Of a stretch of DNA of 64,000 nt, positions 11,160 through 23,056 are shown piece by piece. The DNA is from Ashinkailepas kermadecensis. Taxonomy: Eukaryota > Arthropoda > Thecostraca > Neolepadidae. The notes beneath the pieces are model-generated. The model was not told the DNA's origin and did not search any database. It was given only the letters and a program-made list of their open reading frames with translations. The translations under genes and the position numbers were made by a program. Each line of letters starts with the position of its first letter. Position 1 is the stretch's first letter. The DNA is taken from assembly GCA_034440615.1 (NCBI GenBank), contig JAOTOM010004325.1:62001-126000 (forward strand). The letters are read 5' to 3'.

Positions 11160-11335
11160 CGAATTCCAAATTAATCTATATTTATTTCGCTTCCGAAGCG
11201 TCTTCAATAGATACCGTCATTCAAAGAACCAAACCGTCGCAAAGAGCACAGCCAGCACAAAAACATCGCTTATCACGTGATATAGTCCTAAATTCACAGC
11301 ACAAAAAAAATATAAGTACAAACTGGGGGAGATCC

Positions 11336-11712
<377 letters not shown>

Positions 11713-11796
11713 GGGGGGGGCAGGTACATAGTGACATCAGACAGCAAGTTAGGCTGTAGCATCGATCGTCCACAGGGTGATCTGAGCACAACACTA

Positions 11797-12170
11797 TCAG
11801 CAAGCATAACAGTGCCAACAGCACGCCAGTAGCATCACAGTGCCAACACAGCTAATGATAATAATTGTACGGAGTGGGCTTGACGAGCATCCAGGAAGAA
11901 GTAATAATATTGTGACGTGGCTCACGGTTCCTGATCTCGATAGATTCGGAAATTTTCCGATCTGCCACGTCTTTGGTGTGGGGGACAGTTGCCGTGACCC
12001 TATGTGGATGACGTCCGTGTTGTGGTGCTGCTTCATATACTCACCAAAAGGCGTGTTTGATGTTCTATTTCTCACGTCTCTTAGATGTTCATTGTACCGA
12101 TCACGTACACTCCTTTTGGTTTCTCCTATGTAGAAGGGCTTAGGATCGGTGCAGGCTCGGTATATGATTT
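11797..12170 (-). pseudogene. PLE-1 GIY-YIG endonuclease fragment, minus copy
   Basis: On the minus strand, bases about 12165 down to 11880 encode a degenerate C-terminal Penelope endonuclease: a KPFYIGETKRSVRDRYNEHL stretch, then a conserved HNTDVIH block and a final RNREPRHN-like region. The YIG tripeptide and the downstream arginine of GIY-YIG enzymes are recognisable. Stops interrupt the frame. It matches the plus copy at 14040-14360. Confidence 0.75.
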
Positions 12171-12173
12171 GAT

Positions 12174-12905
12174 TTGTTACTGTTGACTTGTTTGTTTTGT
12201 CACTGTTTAGGCAACAACTTTGTGCGATTCGGTAAGGAATATTACAAGCAATATGAAGGGCTCGCTATGGTCAGTAGAAATTCCCCACTGTTGGTTATCA
12301 TATTCATGGACGCCAACGAGTCCAAGATGCTTGAGACTTCCGTGCCCTGGTTGGGCCCTGTGTCTTTGGTGCATATATTATATTTGGGGGGGATTTATCT
12401 ACACGGCTCGAATTCTTTAGACACTTACTTCAACTTTATAAATTCTTTCCATCCAGCCATCAAGTTCACTATCGAACGTACCGACTCATCACCAAATCAC
12501 CAGATACCATTTCTTGATACTCGTCTGACAGTTGCCATGGATGGACAATATACCACAGAATTACACATCAAGTCAATGGCCACACCAGTCATTCTGCCAT
12601 ACATGTCAGCGCATACAATGCAAACTAACAAGTATGTGCTATACACACAGCTCCTGAAGGCAAAGCGCACAGGCTCCAATATAAGGGCTGAAAAGCGTGG
12701 GATGACAACGATAGAAAATATGTTCGTGACTTACGACTATCCAGGTAAAGTCATCACCAGGACAAATTTATAGTACAACACTACACCAGCCATGCTGGAC
12801 TAGGCCAATACTTTGACAGTGACAAAGCTACCGACATCAGCTTTCCGTACATTTATGACGAGCTGGCACACAAGATACACTCGGCTATCAGATCGTCTGA
12901 ACTGT
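12174..12905 (+). pseudogene. PLE-1 reverse transcriptase fragment with altered catalytic motif
   Basis: The frame 12174-12773 is collinear with the Penelope reverse transcriptase at 32087-33610: NNFVRFGKEYYKQYEGLAM corresponds to the NNIIRFGNSMYKQTKGVAM region of PLE-2, and IPFLDTRLTV to IPFLDTLFVV. The position of the catalytic YIDD reads YLGG here, so both metal-binding aspartates are lost. The GNRCAPP block is also changed. Downstream (12774-12905) the frame shifts but still ends in HKIHSAIRSSEL, directly before the inserted TTAA element. The N-terminal part is absent. Confidence 0.75.
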
Positions 12906-12912
12906 CCATTAA

Positions 12913-13883
12913 CACGCGCACTGGAGGGGGAGAGGGCAAATCCGCCCACCCCTCCGGTTTTTCGTACATAACTCCAGATTTTACCGGTCGATATACGCCA
13001 TGTTTGCGTACCTGCTTAGAAATATCCGGCGCGTCGTTTAAAGCAAGAAAAACGGAAATCGGCGGAACATTTTTCGAGTTAGGGGCCGTTAAAGTCAAAA
13101 CATTTCGTAACGCCAGACCGCAAAAATCGGCGCTGATGCACTCCCCGTATATTGGAAAAAGGGAAGTGTTCTTGACAACACTAGCGACTTGTTTGATGTA
13201 TATTGTTATGCTATATAGTTTCAAGGTCATGTTAGGTCACCGAGGTCAAGTCAGGTCAAGTTCATGACAGGTTAATGGAACCAAACTTGGTCAACTGGAA
13301 TGTTGTCATAAATGCAAATGACTGTCATGCGATTGATGTCGCTTTGCATGTTACTCCCTACACATCCTGAAAACTACTGTTTGTCATTGTGTACCTAAGC
13401 GTTTCCATACTTTATTCATGTACTTCACTCCTTTCTTCGCAAAGCAGATTGCGCCGAGCTGCCCGACGGAGCAGTCGGGCGGGCGGCCCTGTTCCGGTAA
13501 CTGGAACAGGAAACTGACGTGATAAAGTACTGCTATATAGGTGACCTGAGGTCAAATGCCGGATCTAGCATCTGTATTGCATCACTAGTAATGTCCAAAA
13601 CATCATGGATGCCCATTTAAGCATTTAAACACAATCACAGCGATACATAACAATGACAAGCCAAGCCACGCAAAACAAGAAAAGCTTGACATATGTGACC
13701 TCATTTGACCTTGAAGATGTTGACCTAAGGTCATGAAATTTCCACACAATAGAGTTCACTATCGTACCCATCCCCCTTGCGAATTTCGTTACTCCAGCTT
13801 TAATAGGAGCCGAGATCTTGGGAGGGGGTCTGAATCAGATCCCTCCAGTGCGCGTAATTTTCAGAGGCCATCCAGGGCGCGTG
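12913..13883. mobile_element. TTAA-flanked (piggyBac-like) non-autonomous element, 971 bp, copy 1
   Basis: It is bounded by TTAA on both sides (12909-12912, 13884-13887), with terminal inverted repeats CACGCGCACTGGAGGG and CCATCCAGGGCGCGTG (14 of 16 match). Removing it with one TTAA restores the Penelope reading frame across the site (LSI joined to KIAW), which confirms the borders. A second copy begins at 61599 and a relative lies at 38929-39940. It contains the AGGTCA array listed separately and no transposase. Confidence 0.85.
13224..13258 (+). promoter_or_regulatory. Four-fold AGGTCA half-site array (nuclear-receptor-like)
   Basis: AGGTCA occurs at 13224, 13234, 13243 and 13253, giving spacings of 4, 3 and 4 bases (DR4-DR3-DR4). 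TGACCTGAGGTCA (everted repeat, 1-base spacer) follows at about 13541. The same array is conserved at 63509-63543. Such half-sites bind nuclear receptors in animals; activity here is only inferred. Confidence 0.6.
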
Positions 13884-13887
13884 TTAA

Positions 13888-14359
13888 GATAGCCTGGAAA
13901 GGTGGGAAAACACTATCATAAATGGTGACGCGCTCTGCCCTCGACCCCTCACCTTGCCCAGCAGGAAACAGGCAATGCTTCGTGTGCTCTGCCTGTGTGA
14001 AGGGTAAATTCCACACAAAGAATGGGTTTTTTTTCAAACCACATGCCAAGCCTGCACCGATCCTAAGCCCTTCTACATACGAGAAAACAAAAGGAGTGTC
14101 CACCATCGGTACAATGATCATCTAAGAGACGCGAAGAATCGAACACGAAACACTCATTTTGATGAACATATGAAGCAACACCACAACACAGACGTCATCC
14201 ACGTAGGGTCACTACAACTGTCGGTCCTCCGCATCTGCAAAGACGTGACAGATCTGCAAATAGCCGAATCTATCGAGATCAGGAACCGCAAGCCACGTCT
14301 CAACATCATGACTTCTTCTTGGAAGCTCAACAAGCCCATTTCGTATAGTTATTACCATT
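13888..14359 (+). pseudogene. PLE-1 GIY-YIG endonuclease fragment, plus copy
   Basis: After the TTAA element the Penelope frame resumes with KIAWKGG, then a CPAG...C..C cysteine cluster (SALDPSPCPAG, CFVCSACVKG). The GIY-YIG region follows (KPFYI...KRS, with RYNDHLRDAK), then KQHHNTDVIH and a terminal RNRKPRLN. In the intact relative at 32087-33610 these are the zinc-binding linker and the endonuclease. Several frameshifts and the loss of the YIG glycine context make it non-functional. Confidence 0.75.
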
Positions 14360-14533
14360 AGCTGTGTTGGCACTGTGATGCTGCTGGTGTACTGTTGACA
14401 CTGTTATGCTTGCTGGTAGTGTTGTGATCAGATCACCCTTTGGACGATCGATGCTACAGCCTAGCTTGCTGCCTGATGTCACTATGTACCTGCTCCCTCC
14501 CTTCTCCATCCATCTCTGTCTATCTCTCTTTTC

Positions 14534-14619
<86 letters not shown>

Positions 14620-15095
14620 TATATATCTCTCTCTTTTCTCTCTCTCTCTTTTCTCTCTCTCTCTCTCTCTTTCTCTCTGTCCCTCTGTCTATCTCTCTGT
14701 CACTCTGCATCTCTCCTTCGCTTTGTCTCTGCTGCAATCTCTATTTTTATCTCTCTATCTCTCTATCTCTCTTTCTTTCTGTCTCTGTCGCAATCTCTAT
14801 TTCTATCTTTGTAGCTCCCTCGCATTCTCGCTTTCTCGCTCTCTTTGCCTATTGGTCTTTCTGCTTGCCTCTTTTTCTTCCCCCTATTTCCCTACACCTT
14901 TTCTGTTATCTGGGTCACTCAAGTATCTCCCTCGTTTTGTGTTTGGTTCTTTTGTGCTGTTAATTTTGGACTATGTTATGTGTTAGGAGATGTTTGTTAT
15001 GCTGGCTGTGCCATTTGTGACGGTTTAGTTCATTGGACGTGTTCTACGGTATCTACTGAATACGCTTTGGAAGCGAAATATATTTACATTAACTT
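14360..15095 (+). repeat. PLE-1 3' region with (TA)n and CT-rich microsatellites
   Basis: (TA)n spans about 14536-14624, followed by CT-rich repeats to about 14860. The non-microsatellite parts are inverted relative to 11167-11335 and 11710-11880. Confidence 0.8.
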
Positions 15096-15102
15096 CGAAT
15101 TC

Positions 15103-15624
15103 GCTAGATTATTATGAAAATACGGCTGGTAATTTAATGATTAGAAATAGGTAGGAGGTATTGTCAGAATAACCTTCAACCTCATACTCATTATAACTCA
15201 AAAGATAAATTAACCAAAAAGAACTGTATATTTCGACCATGGATCATGTACTCCTGGATTGGAAACCAACAGCTCTTTGCGTATCAGCCCACCTACCGGA
15301 GGGTAAGTAAAAACACGGAAACGCGGCCGGTTTTAGGCTGTACGCCTATTGGGGCTCAGGGTGCGCATTTCGTATTGGCATTTTTTTCCAAATTTATTCA
15401 GCCATCCCAGGAGGATTGTATCAGTCTTGATACAGAATTGATACAGAATTGATCAAGGAACCTTACCGGTCTTTCCTTATTGATTTATTACGCTCCGTTC
15501 AGAAATCGTGGTGCGAAGTGAAGACTTCTGTGAGAGGGAGCCCACCTCGCCCCAAGGGTCGGCCCACTGATGTTGATATCTTGATGATCTTTATCTCTTA
15601 TCTCTCTATCTTTATCTTGACCTC
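15103..15624. other. Unassigned spacer
   Basis: No duplicated segment or gene was recognised apart from short direct repeats GATACAGAATTGAT at about 15430. Confidence 0.3.
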
Positions 15625-16500
15625 GAAACAGGGGCGTCGATTTGTATCCTTTTGTGGGGGCCATGGCCCCACCAATGTTGATCTTGGCCCCCTCAATGTT
15701 GATTTTGCCCCCCCCAATAACCAATGCTATTTTTATGCTAAGAAAGTTAAAGGAAAAAAATGAAAAACACCATGCTACTTACAAAACTTCGTTGATGCCA
15801 ACCAGCACATTTTGTACTGAAATGAAATAGATTTGGATTGGATAATGGATTGACTCTCCACCTTTTGCTGCACAATTGAACATTTTGTGGAAAAAAAACA
15901 AAGGAGTTGGATTTCCTTCCACTTTGCAAGCACGACTTACATCATACAATGTTGAGATTAGCTGATGTTGATGCATTTTAAACCAGATTGTTTGAAAAAT
16001 CTGCAAAGCCACTAGACAACAATTGCATTGTCATAATGATGCTTGCACACATGACCAATGGCAAAAGCACATGTATATGCAGCTTGAACTGGATTCATTT
16101 CACTCAATTTCCAGTCATTGTCAAACTTGCAATGACTGGAACAACAATCAGTTTTCATTGAGATTGTGGATATACAAACTATATTTATCTTCAGCAGTCA
16201 ACCCAATGTACTATAAGCTTGATATTTACCTAGGTACCCACCTATATCCCAATGACAATGTGCATATATTAAATATTGATAGGCAGCACCCCAGTCTCGA
16301 CCTGCACCAAGAGCCACATGTGAGCCAAATATCTGAGCTTATGATACCATGATATAAAAAAAAGTCAGCAAGAAGCTGCATGGACACTGTATTATAATTG
16401 CTATTCTTGAAGAAAGCGAAAGGTAGGTACTAAGCCGTAGCTTACAAGACTTTCTAAACGAACCTTGTAAGCAAGGCCATATAATCAGGTACAGTCACTA
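15625..16500 (-). repeat. Right arm of inverted repeat pair with 4620-6334
   Basis: It is the reverse complement of the left arm. The inner end is CAGGGGCGTCGATTTGT at 15631, followed by GGGGCCATGGCCCC. It ends near the CAAGGCCATATAATC block. It lacks the 860-bp insertion of the left arm, and no protein is encoded. Confidence 0.65.
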
Positions 16501-18686
16501 GATGATTTGAACGCTTCGGACTGATTGATCGTGACGTCACCAGTTCGATGTAGCCCGATTCCTATGCTATACAGGGAGCTGCTGCGATTTCCGAAAAACC
16601 ATATATCGGATTATATTGCGCCATTTCGCATGATTCTGGAACCGAAAGAGGGATCGCTTCACTTTCTTTCACCAATCTATCTACCACTTTTGCTCTAGCA
16701 ATCGAAACTATCGCGGTATATAGCGTCAACGTTTTCTTGCACACTGCCCAACCCGCATCCCAAACTTCGGGGGCAGTTACGCCCAGCTGTGTGGCGAAGA
16801 GGTATGAACTCAAACTCGAGATCCAGAGTTAGCGGATTCGAATCTCTCCAAAAACCTTGCTTTTTCAACCGCGCTATTTTGCATTTTTAAATTAGGTAGG
16901 AACATTACTGCGTGCCATCACCCACATTGAACACGCTAACTGCAGCCTTAATCCTTGGCAACGCGGTACATAGTTTATCGTCGCTTTACCGAAGCCTATT
17001 TACTGACGCACCCGATCAGAAATCGAGCATATTCCAAATTCGGTGCAGAAATTCGGCGCAGCCTGGCAATCGCACTCGTGACGTCACAGCTCAGAAATAT
17101 GGGCCTATGGCGGCTGCAGAAGTGACAACCACCTGCTTGTAAGTTATACAAGGTCAAAGACCATCACCAAATGTGTCTGGGGAGCTTGATAGACACTAGC
17201 GCGCAAGAAGCGCCACAAATCGTGATGGGCGTTCCTCAGAACATCCAAAATCGTAACATCCAAATAAAAAAATTCCTGTTACAGAAATCTCAGCGCCTGA
17301 AATCTAAATTTGCGGTTGCGGTCGACAAATGTGACGGAGGTGAGACATTTGTGGTGCAATTGCGCGCAATCCGGAGGCCAATCTCATGTGATGTCGTACT
17401 GATTCGTTTGTTTTGTACTTCGCACCTTCTGATGTATCTGCAGATTGGTGTGATTTTAAATAGTGAATAAATAGCTTGCTGATATTTAATTCCCAAAGGA
17501 ACAGTAGGTGAAGAATTTGGCAGGGAAGCTTGAACAAGTCCAACTTATTGCTTCACAAAAAACAATAACATGTTGAAAGTACTATATTTTCAGGAATGGA
17601 ATCCTTTGCTGATAACATTCATTTTCTGAGTTATAAATTTGCAGATCAGATCTGCATCATTTGTGTTAATAGATATGATAAATTCATAGAAATGCATACA
17701 CCGGTTCGTGGACAAGAAGTTATTCTGATGATTTCCGATGCATTGGAAAACGACAAATTTTCATGATAAAAGCAGGCAAAGTTAAAGTACTTATATCTCA
17801 ATAAGTGGTCAGATCACTAACAAGACAGCAAATTCACTCAAATACATTCAAAACACCAGGTGGCCCACTCTTTTTGCAAGTTTACAATCGATGACAGTGC
17901 TTTCTTGAATCATGTTTAAAGCGCATGAAGGAAATGTATTGCTGACACTTGTAAGGAACTGATGTGTGTAACGTTTAAGTAATATGTATAATGTACTGAT
18001 GTTTGTACACCAATTATAGCTCACTATTCTAAATAGCATGGGAAGTATGATGCCATATATCATGGCAAATTTATGGGCAAAATGTTATGCAGCAGATTCC
18101 CTGCATTGTTACTTAGTTATTTCGGCTTTAGGACACATCGACCATGTTGATCATATAGCTCCCTGCATTGTTGTTAACTGACATATCAGTATGTTTGCAA
18201 ATTCACTTATGAGTGAATCCATACCATTCCCACTGGGGTATAAAAGCTACATCATAACATTGCTTCTACAATGCATATCACAGAAACCCATCTCGATTGT
18301 CCTACTTACTGAGGACACCATAGAAGTCAGTTAATGGAAATGTTACTTCATCCCCTGTATTGTTAATGTAACCAGAAGTCTCTTGAACCATATGGTATGT
18401 CCTTCACAGTGTTGCTCCATCCACCTCCAACTCCAACCCTGACCAAACTTCAGGAGCGCATCCATCTCCAAAGCAGTCTGTTGAAGAAGGTATGTATTGC
18501 AGCATAACTGCTGTGATCTGAATTCCATGGTGTCCCTGTTGCCTTGTAATCGATCCTTGCTGATCCATGTAGCAGATGTTTGACTTTCCTCAAACTGTCT
18601 GGATAACTGGGGAGTTGAAATCACATGTGAGTGATTAAAAACAGATGAACTATTCCTGGATTCCTATGTTGCATCATTGCATGGCA
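16501..18686. other. Unassigned, apparently low-copy sequence
   Basis: No duplication of this stretch was seen elsewhere in the window. It holds TGACGTCA at 16532-16539 and 17079-17086. All open frames are short and unlike known proteins. It may be intergenic host DNA. Confidence 0.3.
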
Positions 18687-20247
18687 CAGTGACATACCGA
18701 ATGGGGGAGGGGGGCATTATGGGCAGTTTCCTCCCCCTCCCCCTCCTGACAGGTTGTGGGGTCCCCAAACATCCGCCGAGCTCAGGGAAAAATGCGCCAT
18801 GATCCCTGAAAATCCCACTCGGTCCACCAAAAATCGCACCGGGGCTCAGAAAAATCACATTGGGGGTCCCCAAAAGTAGCGCAGGGGCCCCTGATAATGA
18901 CGCTGGGGCCTCAAAAGTTTGCACCTGGGCCCCTGAAAATCACGCTGGGGCCGCAAAAAAAGTCGTGCCGGGGTTCAAGAAAATCACGACGGGGGCCACA
19001 AACGGTCGGGCCGGGACCTCCTGAAAATCACGCTGAGACTGGGGGTACTAAGAATTCTAACCCGGGCCCCTGCAAATCACGCTAGAGGCATGACAGATCC
19101 CATCGGGGCTCTAAAAGTCTCGTTGAGATCACCCAGCAAATGAAGCCGGGAAATGAAAAACAGTCCGGACACGGAAGATCAATCTGGGATCTCAACAATG
19201 GCTCCAAAAGCCCACAAAACGTGTTGGTCCCAAAAAAACGTGTCGTAGCCACCAAAACTCGGGCAAGGGATCCCAACAAGTGACCACGGGGATCCAAAAA
19301 ATCGCACTTAGACCAAAACAAAATTCACGCCGCTTCTGTTGAAAATCTCACTGGGGCCAAAATGTCGCGCCGGAGCCCCACAAGTTGCAGCTGGCTTCCC
19401 AAGAACAAATATATACCGGGAATGTCACCCTGCGGACACAAAAATTGCGTCAAGGATCCACAAAATAAGAAGTCGTCGGACGCCGGAAAATAAACCTGTT
19501 GGGGCACCGAAAGAAAAACACAACGCACCGAGAGCCCGAATAATCGTACCGGGGTCCAAAAATAACCTGCAGGGGCTTACAAAAAATAGACTTCACCACA
19601 AAAAACCACAAGGGGACTCCATCGAATCGACCAGAGTACCGGAAAATTCAAAATGGTTCCCGAAAGAAAATTATCCGAAGGGCCTTTCTACTCTCGATCG
19701 TGCAATCTGCGGGGAAAAAACACGTTGAGCAGCCGCAGTGGCGTACTAAAGGGAAAAATGCCCCTCCCTAATGTTAGGCACCAAGGAAATACTTTCGCCC
19801 ATCGTCATCACAGTTCAGGTTTGCTGTGCTCTGATGCTCCATCAAGGCCGGTGTGTTTTAGCCTGCATCTGATCGCTGAAGTATTTGTTTAAGCCGGTGT
19901 GTGTTTGTTGGGTGTGTGGAGTGATGAGGAGGGGAACGGTGACGGTGACGGTGACGATAGATCCCGAGCCCACTATGTGGCACTGCAGTCGCATGCTATT
20001 ACTCAGAGTCGTTATGTTGACATGTACTGTGCACTGCTCTTTTAATTGTTACTTCACCAGTTATTGGACGATCTTCCCCGTTGGTGAGGATGCTGAATAA
20101 ACAAACATGCGCATCGTCGAATAAAAAATCAGAATTTCTGAGATCTGAAAATATAGTGGGCGAAATCCGATAAGTTTTTGGTTGGGGGGGGTCTAGTGCG
20201 TTGGGACTTCGCCCCCCCCCAATGTTTTTCAAAAATCGACACTCCTG
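18687..20247 (+). mobile_element. Element made of a 21-bp array plus conserved tail (hAT-like ends)
   Basis: It starts near CAGTGACATACCG (18687), continues as the tandem array 18740-19660, then the tail that matches 1-648. It ends near GACACTCCTG (20247). CAGTG and CAGGAGTGTCG ends suggest a hAT-like origin, but no 8-bp duplication is clear. It is non-coding. Confidence 0.5.
18740..19660 (+). repeat. Degenerate tandem array of 21-22 bp units
   Basis: Units follow the pattern CCCTGAAAATCACGCTGGGGC with strong divergence. In the best stretch (18760-19000) they are exactly 21 bp; elsewhere 20-24. Roughly 40 units fit. A G-rich block and an A-rich block alternate in each unit, and the plus strand can be read as GPxK-type heptads over short runs. 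Frames break often, so it is not considered coding. Confidence 0.75.
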
Positions 20248-20359
20248 CCGGAGGGGTACCATTTCTCCAGAGCATAGGTGTAGGTTTCTGAAAATTATTT
20301 GGAGGGGACAATACAGGAAGGCAATGGGCACGCTCAAATAAATTTGGGGCACACCACAC

Positions 20360-21299
20360 ACCCGTAGTGGGGTCAGCCTCGTTACTCAGTTGGCCAGGGA
20401 ATTGGCGCTCCCTCGTGGTAACACAGCCGCCCCGATAAGGGGTGTGGAAACACGGAGGTGTTTCCGGGGACTTACGTAGTCTCCATCGTCCATCCCTCCC
20501 TTCAAATTCCAGTATCCACCCCGTGCCAACGACCCTTTGTATGTCTTTCATCCAACCCTGCAACACCAACCCCTCCCTTGTCACGACCAGGTAGGTCAGC
20601 TTCCCCTGGTCTACCCGTCCGCTCAGTTTTATCGGGGTAGTCGCGCCCCCTCGGCCCGTCCCCCGGGGTTGATGGAGTCCTGGAGGTTGAGGTCCCCCGC
20701 TGTACGGTGCTAGTTACGACGGGTGAGCAACACGCCTCTTTGGTCCCGATATCCCGGAGGGGTGGGAGGGCGGGCCCGTAGGGCCCCATACAGGCCACGC
20801 GACAGGTCGTCTCGGGCTGGGGATCTGGGCTCTCGCCTGATGCCTGCCGGCCCGGCCGGCCGTGGTCAAGGGGTGGGCGGCACTGTTAGTACTGTCGGGG
20901 TGGTGAGTCTCTCTCTCCTGACCGTGCGAAGGTGCCGCCCGCCCCGTATAACTCCTCGGGCGCCTGGCGTCCTCCCGTCCGCGGGATACAGGCGTCCCCC
21001 CTGTAGGGCCCCTGCGTGGTGGGGCGTACGAGGACCTGAAGCAATCACACTCTATGGCAACTTTCAACAAACAAACCATCCCTGGTCCTCTCACAAAGGA
21101 CCAGAACACCAGCTCGCCTACCGTAACTTGCTGTGATAACTACCCTACACCTGCAGAGGCCTACCGCCCTGCATTCCTCCCGTCCCGCCCCGTGGTCTCT
21201 ACCACCGCGCCGCCTCGACAAAATCCAGAAACTAGGGCACAGTCAAGGTTGTCGTCGCCATGAGTACTGATCCTCAAGTTGATAGACCCTGGAAAGACT
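20360..21299 (+). other. GC-rich 5' region of the Jockey/I-group LINE
   Basis: About 900 bp of GC- and CpG-rich sequence lies upstream of ORF1, a position that in this LINE group carries the internal promoter. No protein motif was recognised, and open frames on both strands here are a by-product of GC content. Confidence 0.5.
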
Positions 21300-22690
21300 T
21301 TATCAGCACTCTCATCTTTTGAACGGAAGCGCGGGTGTGACCTGCACGGTGACGTAGTCCGCTGTTAAATACTGAGGGATGGAGCACTTGAGGTATAATT
21401 CCGAAGTTCTGAGGATGCAAGGAAAACTTTGGCCTTAACTGAATTTAAATACAGCGTACGAGAGCAGGACAGGAGGCGTGACGTGACGATACCTGTTTTA
21501 GTGGAACCACACAGGACAAAAAAAACTTATCGAAAGGTGTTATACATTGTTTTGATCTGAGGGATATTTATGATGCTGAAATGATCGATGGTCTCTCTGA
21601 AGATGGTGATGAGGAGGCACAGAGAATTAAAGTTAGGCGCGGGAGTGACTTGCAAGCCACTAACAATATTGTGTTCACTTTTAACCCCACAGACCTCCCC
21701 ATGGCAGTGTACGTTGGGTACGTGAGAGTGAAGGTTCGTGTTTTTATTCCGAACCCTATGAGGTGTTTTAGATGCCAGAGATACGACCACACCACCCAGT
21801 ATTGCCGATGTTGCCCGACCTGTGGTAGATGTGGCGCATCAGAACATACTGGTGAAAAGTGTGATTCAGAAGTGCTGTGGTGCATAAATTGTGGCCAGGG
21901 ACAGACTCCGCACACTGCCTACGACAGAACCTGTCCAGTACATATTAAGGAAAGATAAATTATTGCATTGAAATGCACCAAACAAATATCATATCGACAA
22001 GCCGGATAATTTTTCGGGAATACCCATCCAAAAGTGTCGTATGCGGGCAAAGTAAAAGTCACACAACCTACCATCATTCACCGGGAGCCTCCCAGCGCTT
22101 CCCAGTATCTTTCGCAGCTCAGTAACCTATTACGATCCTTTGGCCTCGTTTGCATCTTGCCGGAACAGTGCCCGGTCTCTGATCCTGAAGCGCCTCGCAT
22201 CCAGGAGCAGGGCCTGACAAAGGCCCCTCCTACCTCGAGCGAACAACATGTCGTTGAGACGTCTGCCAAAACGGCAAAGCGCGCTGCCCAGTCGCCCCTG
22301 GCCCCTCAAGTCGCCTCTGCGCAGCCGGCTGCAGAGCAAACTCCGGAGGAGAAGCATCGAGCGCAGCGAATCAAGAGGCCTGCCAGGCCCTCTAAAAGTA
22401 ACCTGGAATCCTTACCCGCCACCTCCACCGGCCCCACACCAACCCAGCCCATTCCTGCACCATCAGGAACTCCCCCCCCCCACCTACTCCCTCCACTTCC
22501 AAAACCACCCTCTTTCCCCCACCCCCTCAAGTCATCTCAGGTGGGAGCAGTGTGGCCTCCAGCCGCGGCCCAGTGATGCCGCCCACCGCTATCCGACGAC
22601 CACAGACGGCTGCAGTTCATCCCGGGGCCCTGATTTAGGTGTCTCTGGTCGAGCAACCCGCGTTGGGTCACGTGACACCTAGCCCTGCGC
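21300..22690 (+). pseudogene. LINE ORF1 (gag-like) with three zinc knuckles, broken
   Basis: The frame 21581-21958 holds three CCHC knuckles in a row: CFRCQRYDHTTQYC (C-x2-C-x4-H-x4-C), CGRCGASEHTGEKC (same spacing) and CINCGQGQTPHTAYDRTC (C-x2-C-x6-H-x6-C). This trio is typical of Jockey/I-clade ORF1 proteins, which bind element RNA. The preceding RRM-like N-terminal part is out of frame (about 21300-21580). A proline/alanine-rich C-terminal tail follows at 22034-22576 after a frame break. The protein is not made intact. Confidence 0.75.
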
Positions 22691-23056
22691 GCGGCCCGCT
22701 GGTTCTCCTCGGGCCGAAGTTCCACCCTCGTCTGTGTCTGGGACCACTCAGGCCTTGCCTGCGAGGGCTTCAGGTGAGGTGATGGGGCCGTCCCCCGTCC
22801 CTCCTCGCGAAGGCGAGAGACTGTCCCACCGCTGGTCCCCTACCGAAGGACGCAAGCGGGTCTCCCCTTGGTTAGGTTCACCTCGTGGTGATGGAACCCT
22901 TAGGCCTCGGCCACGGGCGCATTCAGTGTCCGCCGATACCAATGTTCACGCGAGTGAATCCTAGTCTTACCACAAGCTAGTCAAGACTAATGTGATATTT
23001 GTATTTAAATCTGCACGTCTGATCAGGACCACCACTTTTAACTTCTAGACACTTTT
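22691..23056 (+). other. LINE inter-ORF region
   Basis: GC-rich sequence then AT-rich spacer between ORF1 and ORF2 remnants. No separate gene was recognised. Confidence 0.4.

Noticed and set aside
16780..16860. Possible tRNA (GGATTCGAATCTC resembles a T-arm)
   Set aside because: No acceptor stem, anticodon arm or proper A-box could be paired around it.
22734..22964. Separate small GC-rich gene between LINE ORFs
   Set aside because: It lies in the decayed LINE inter-ORF region and overlaps open frames on the other strand.
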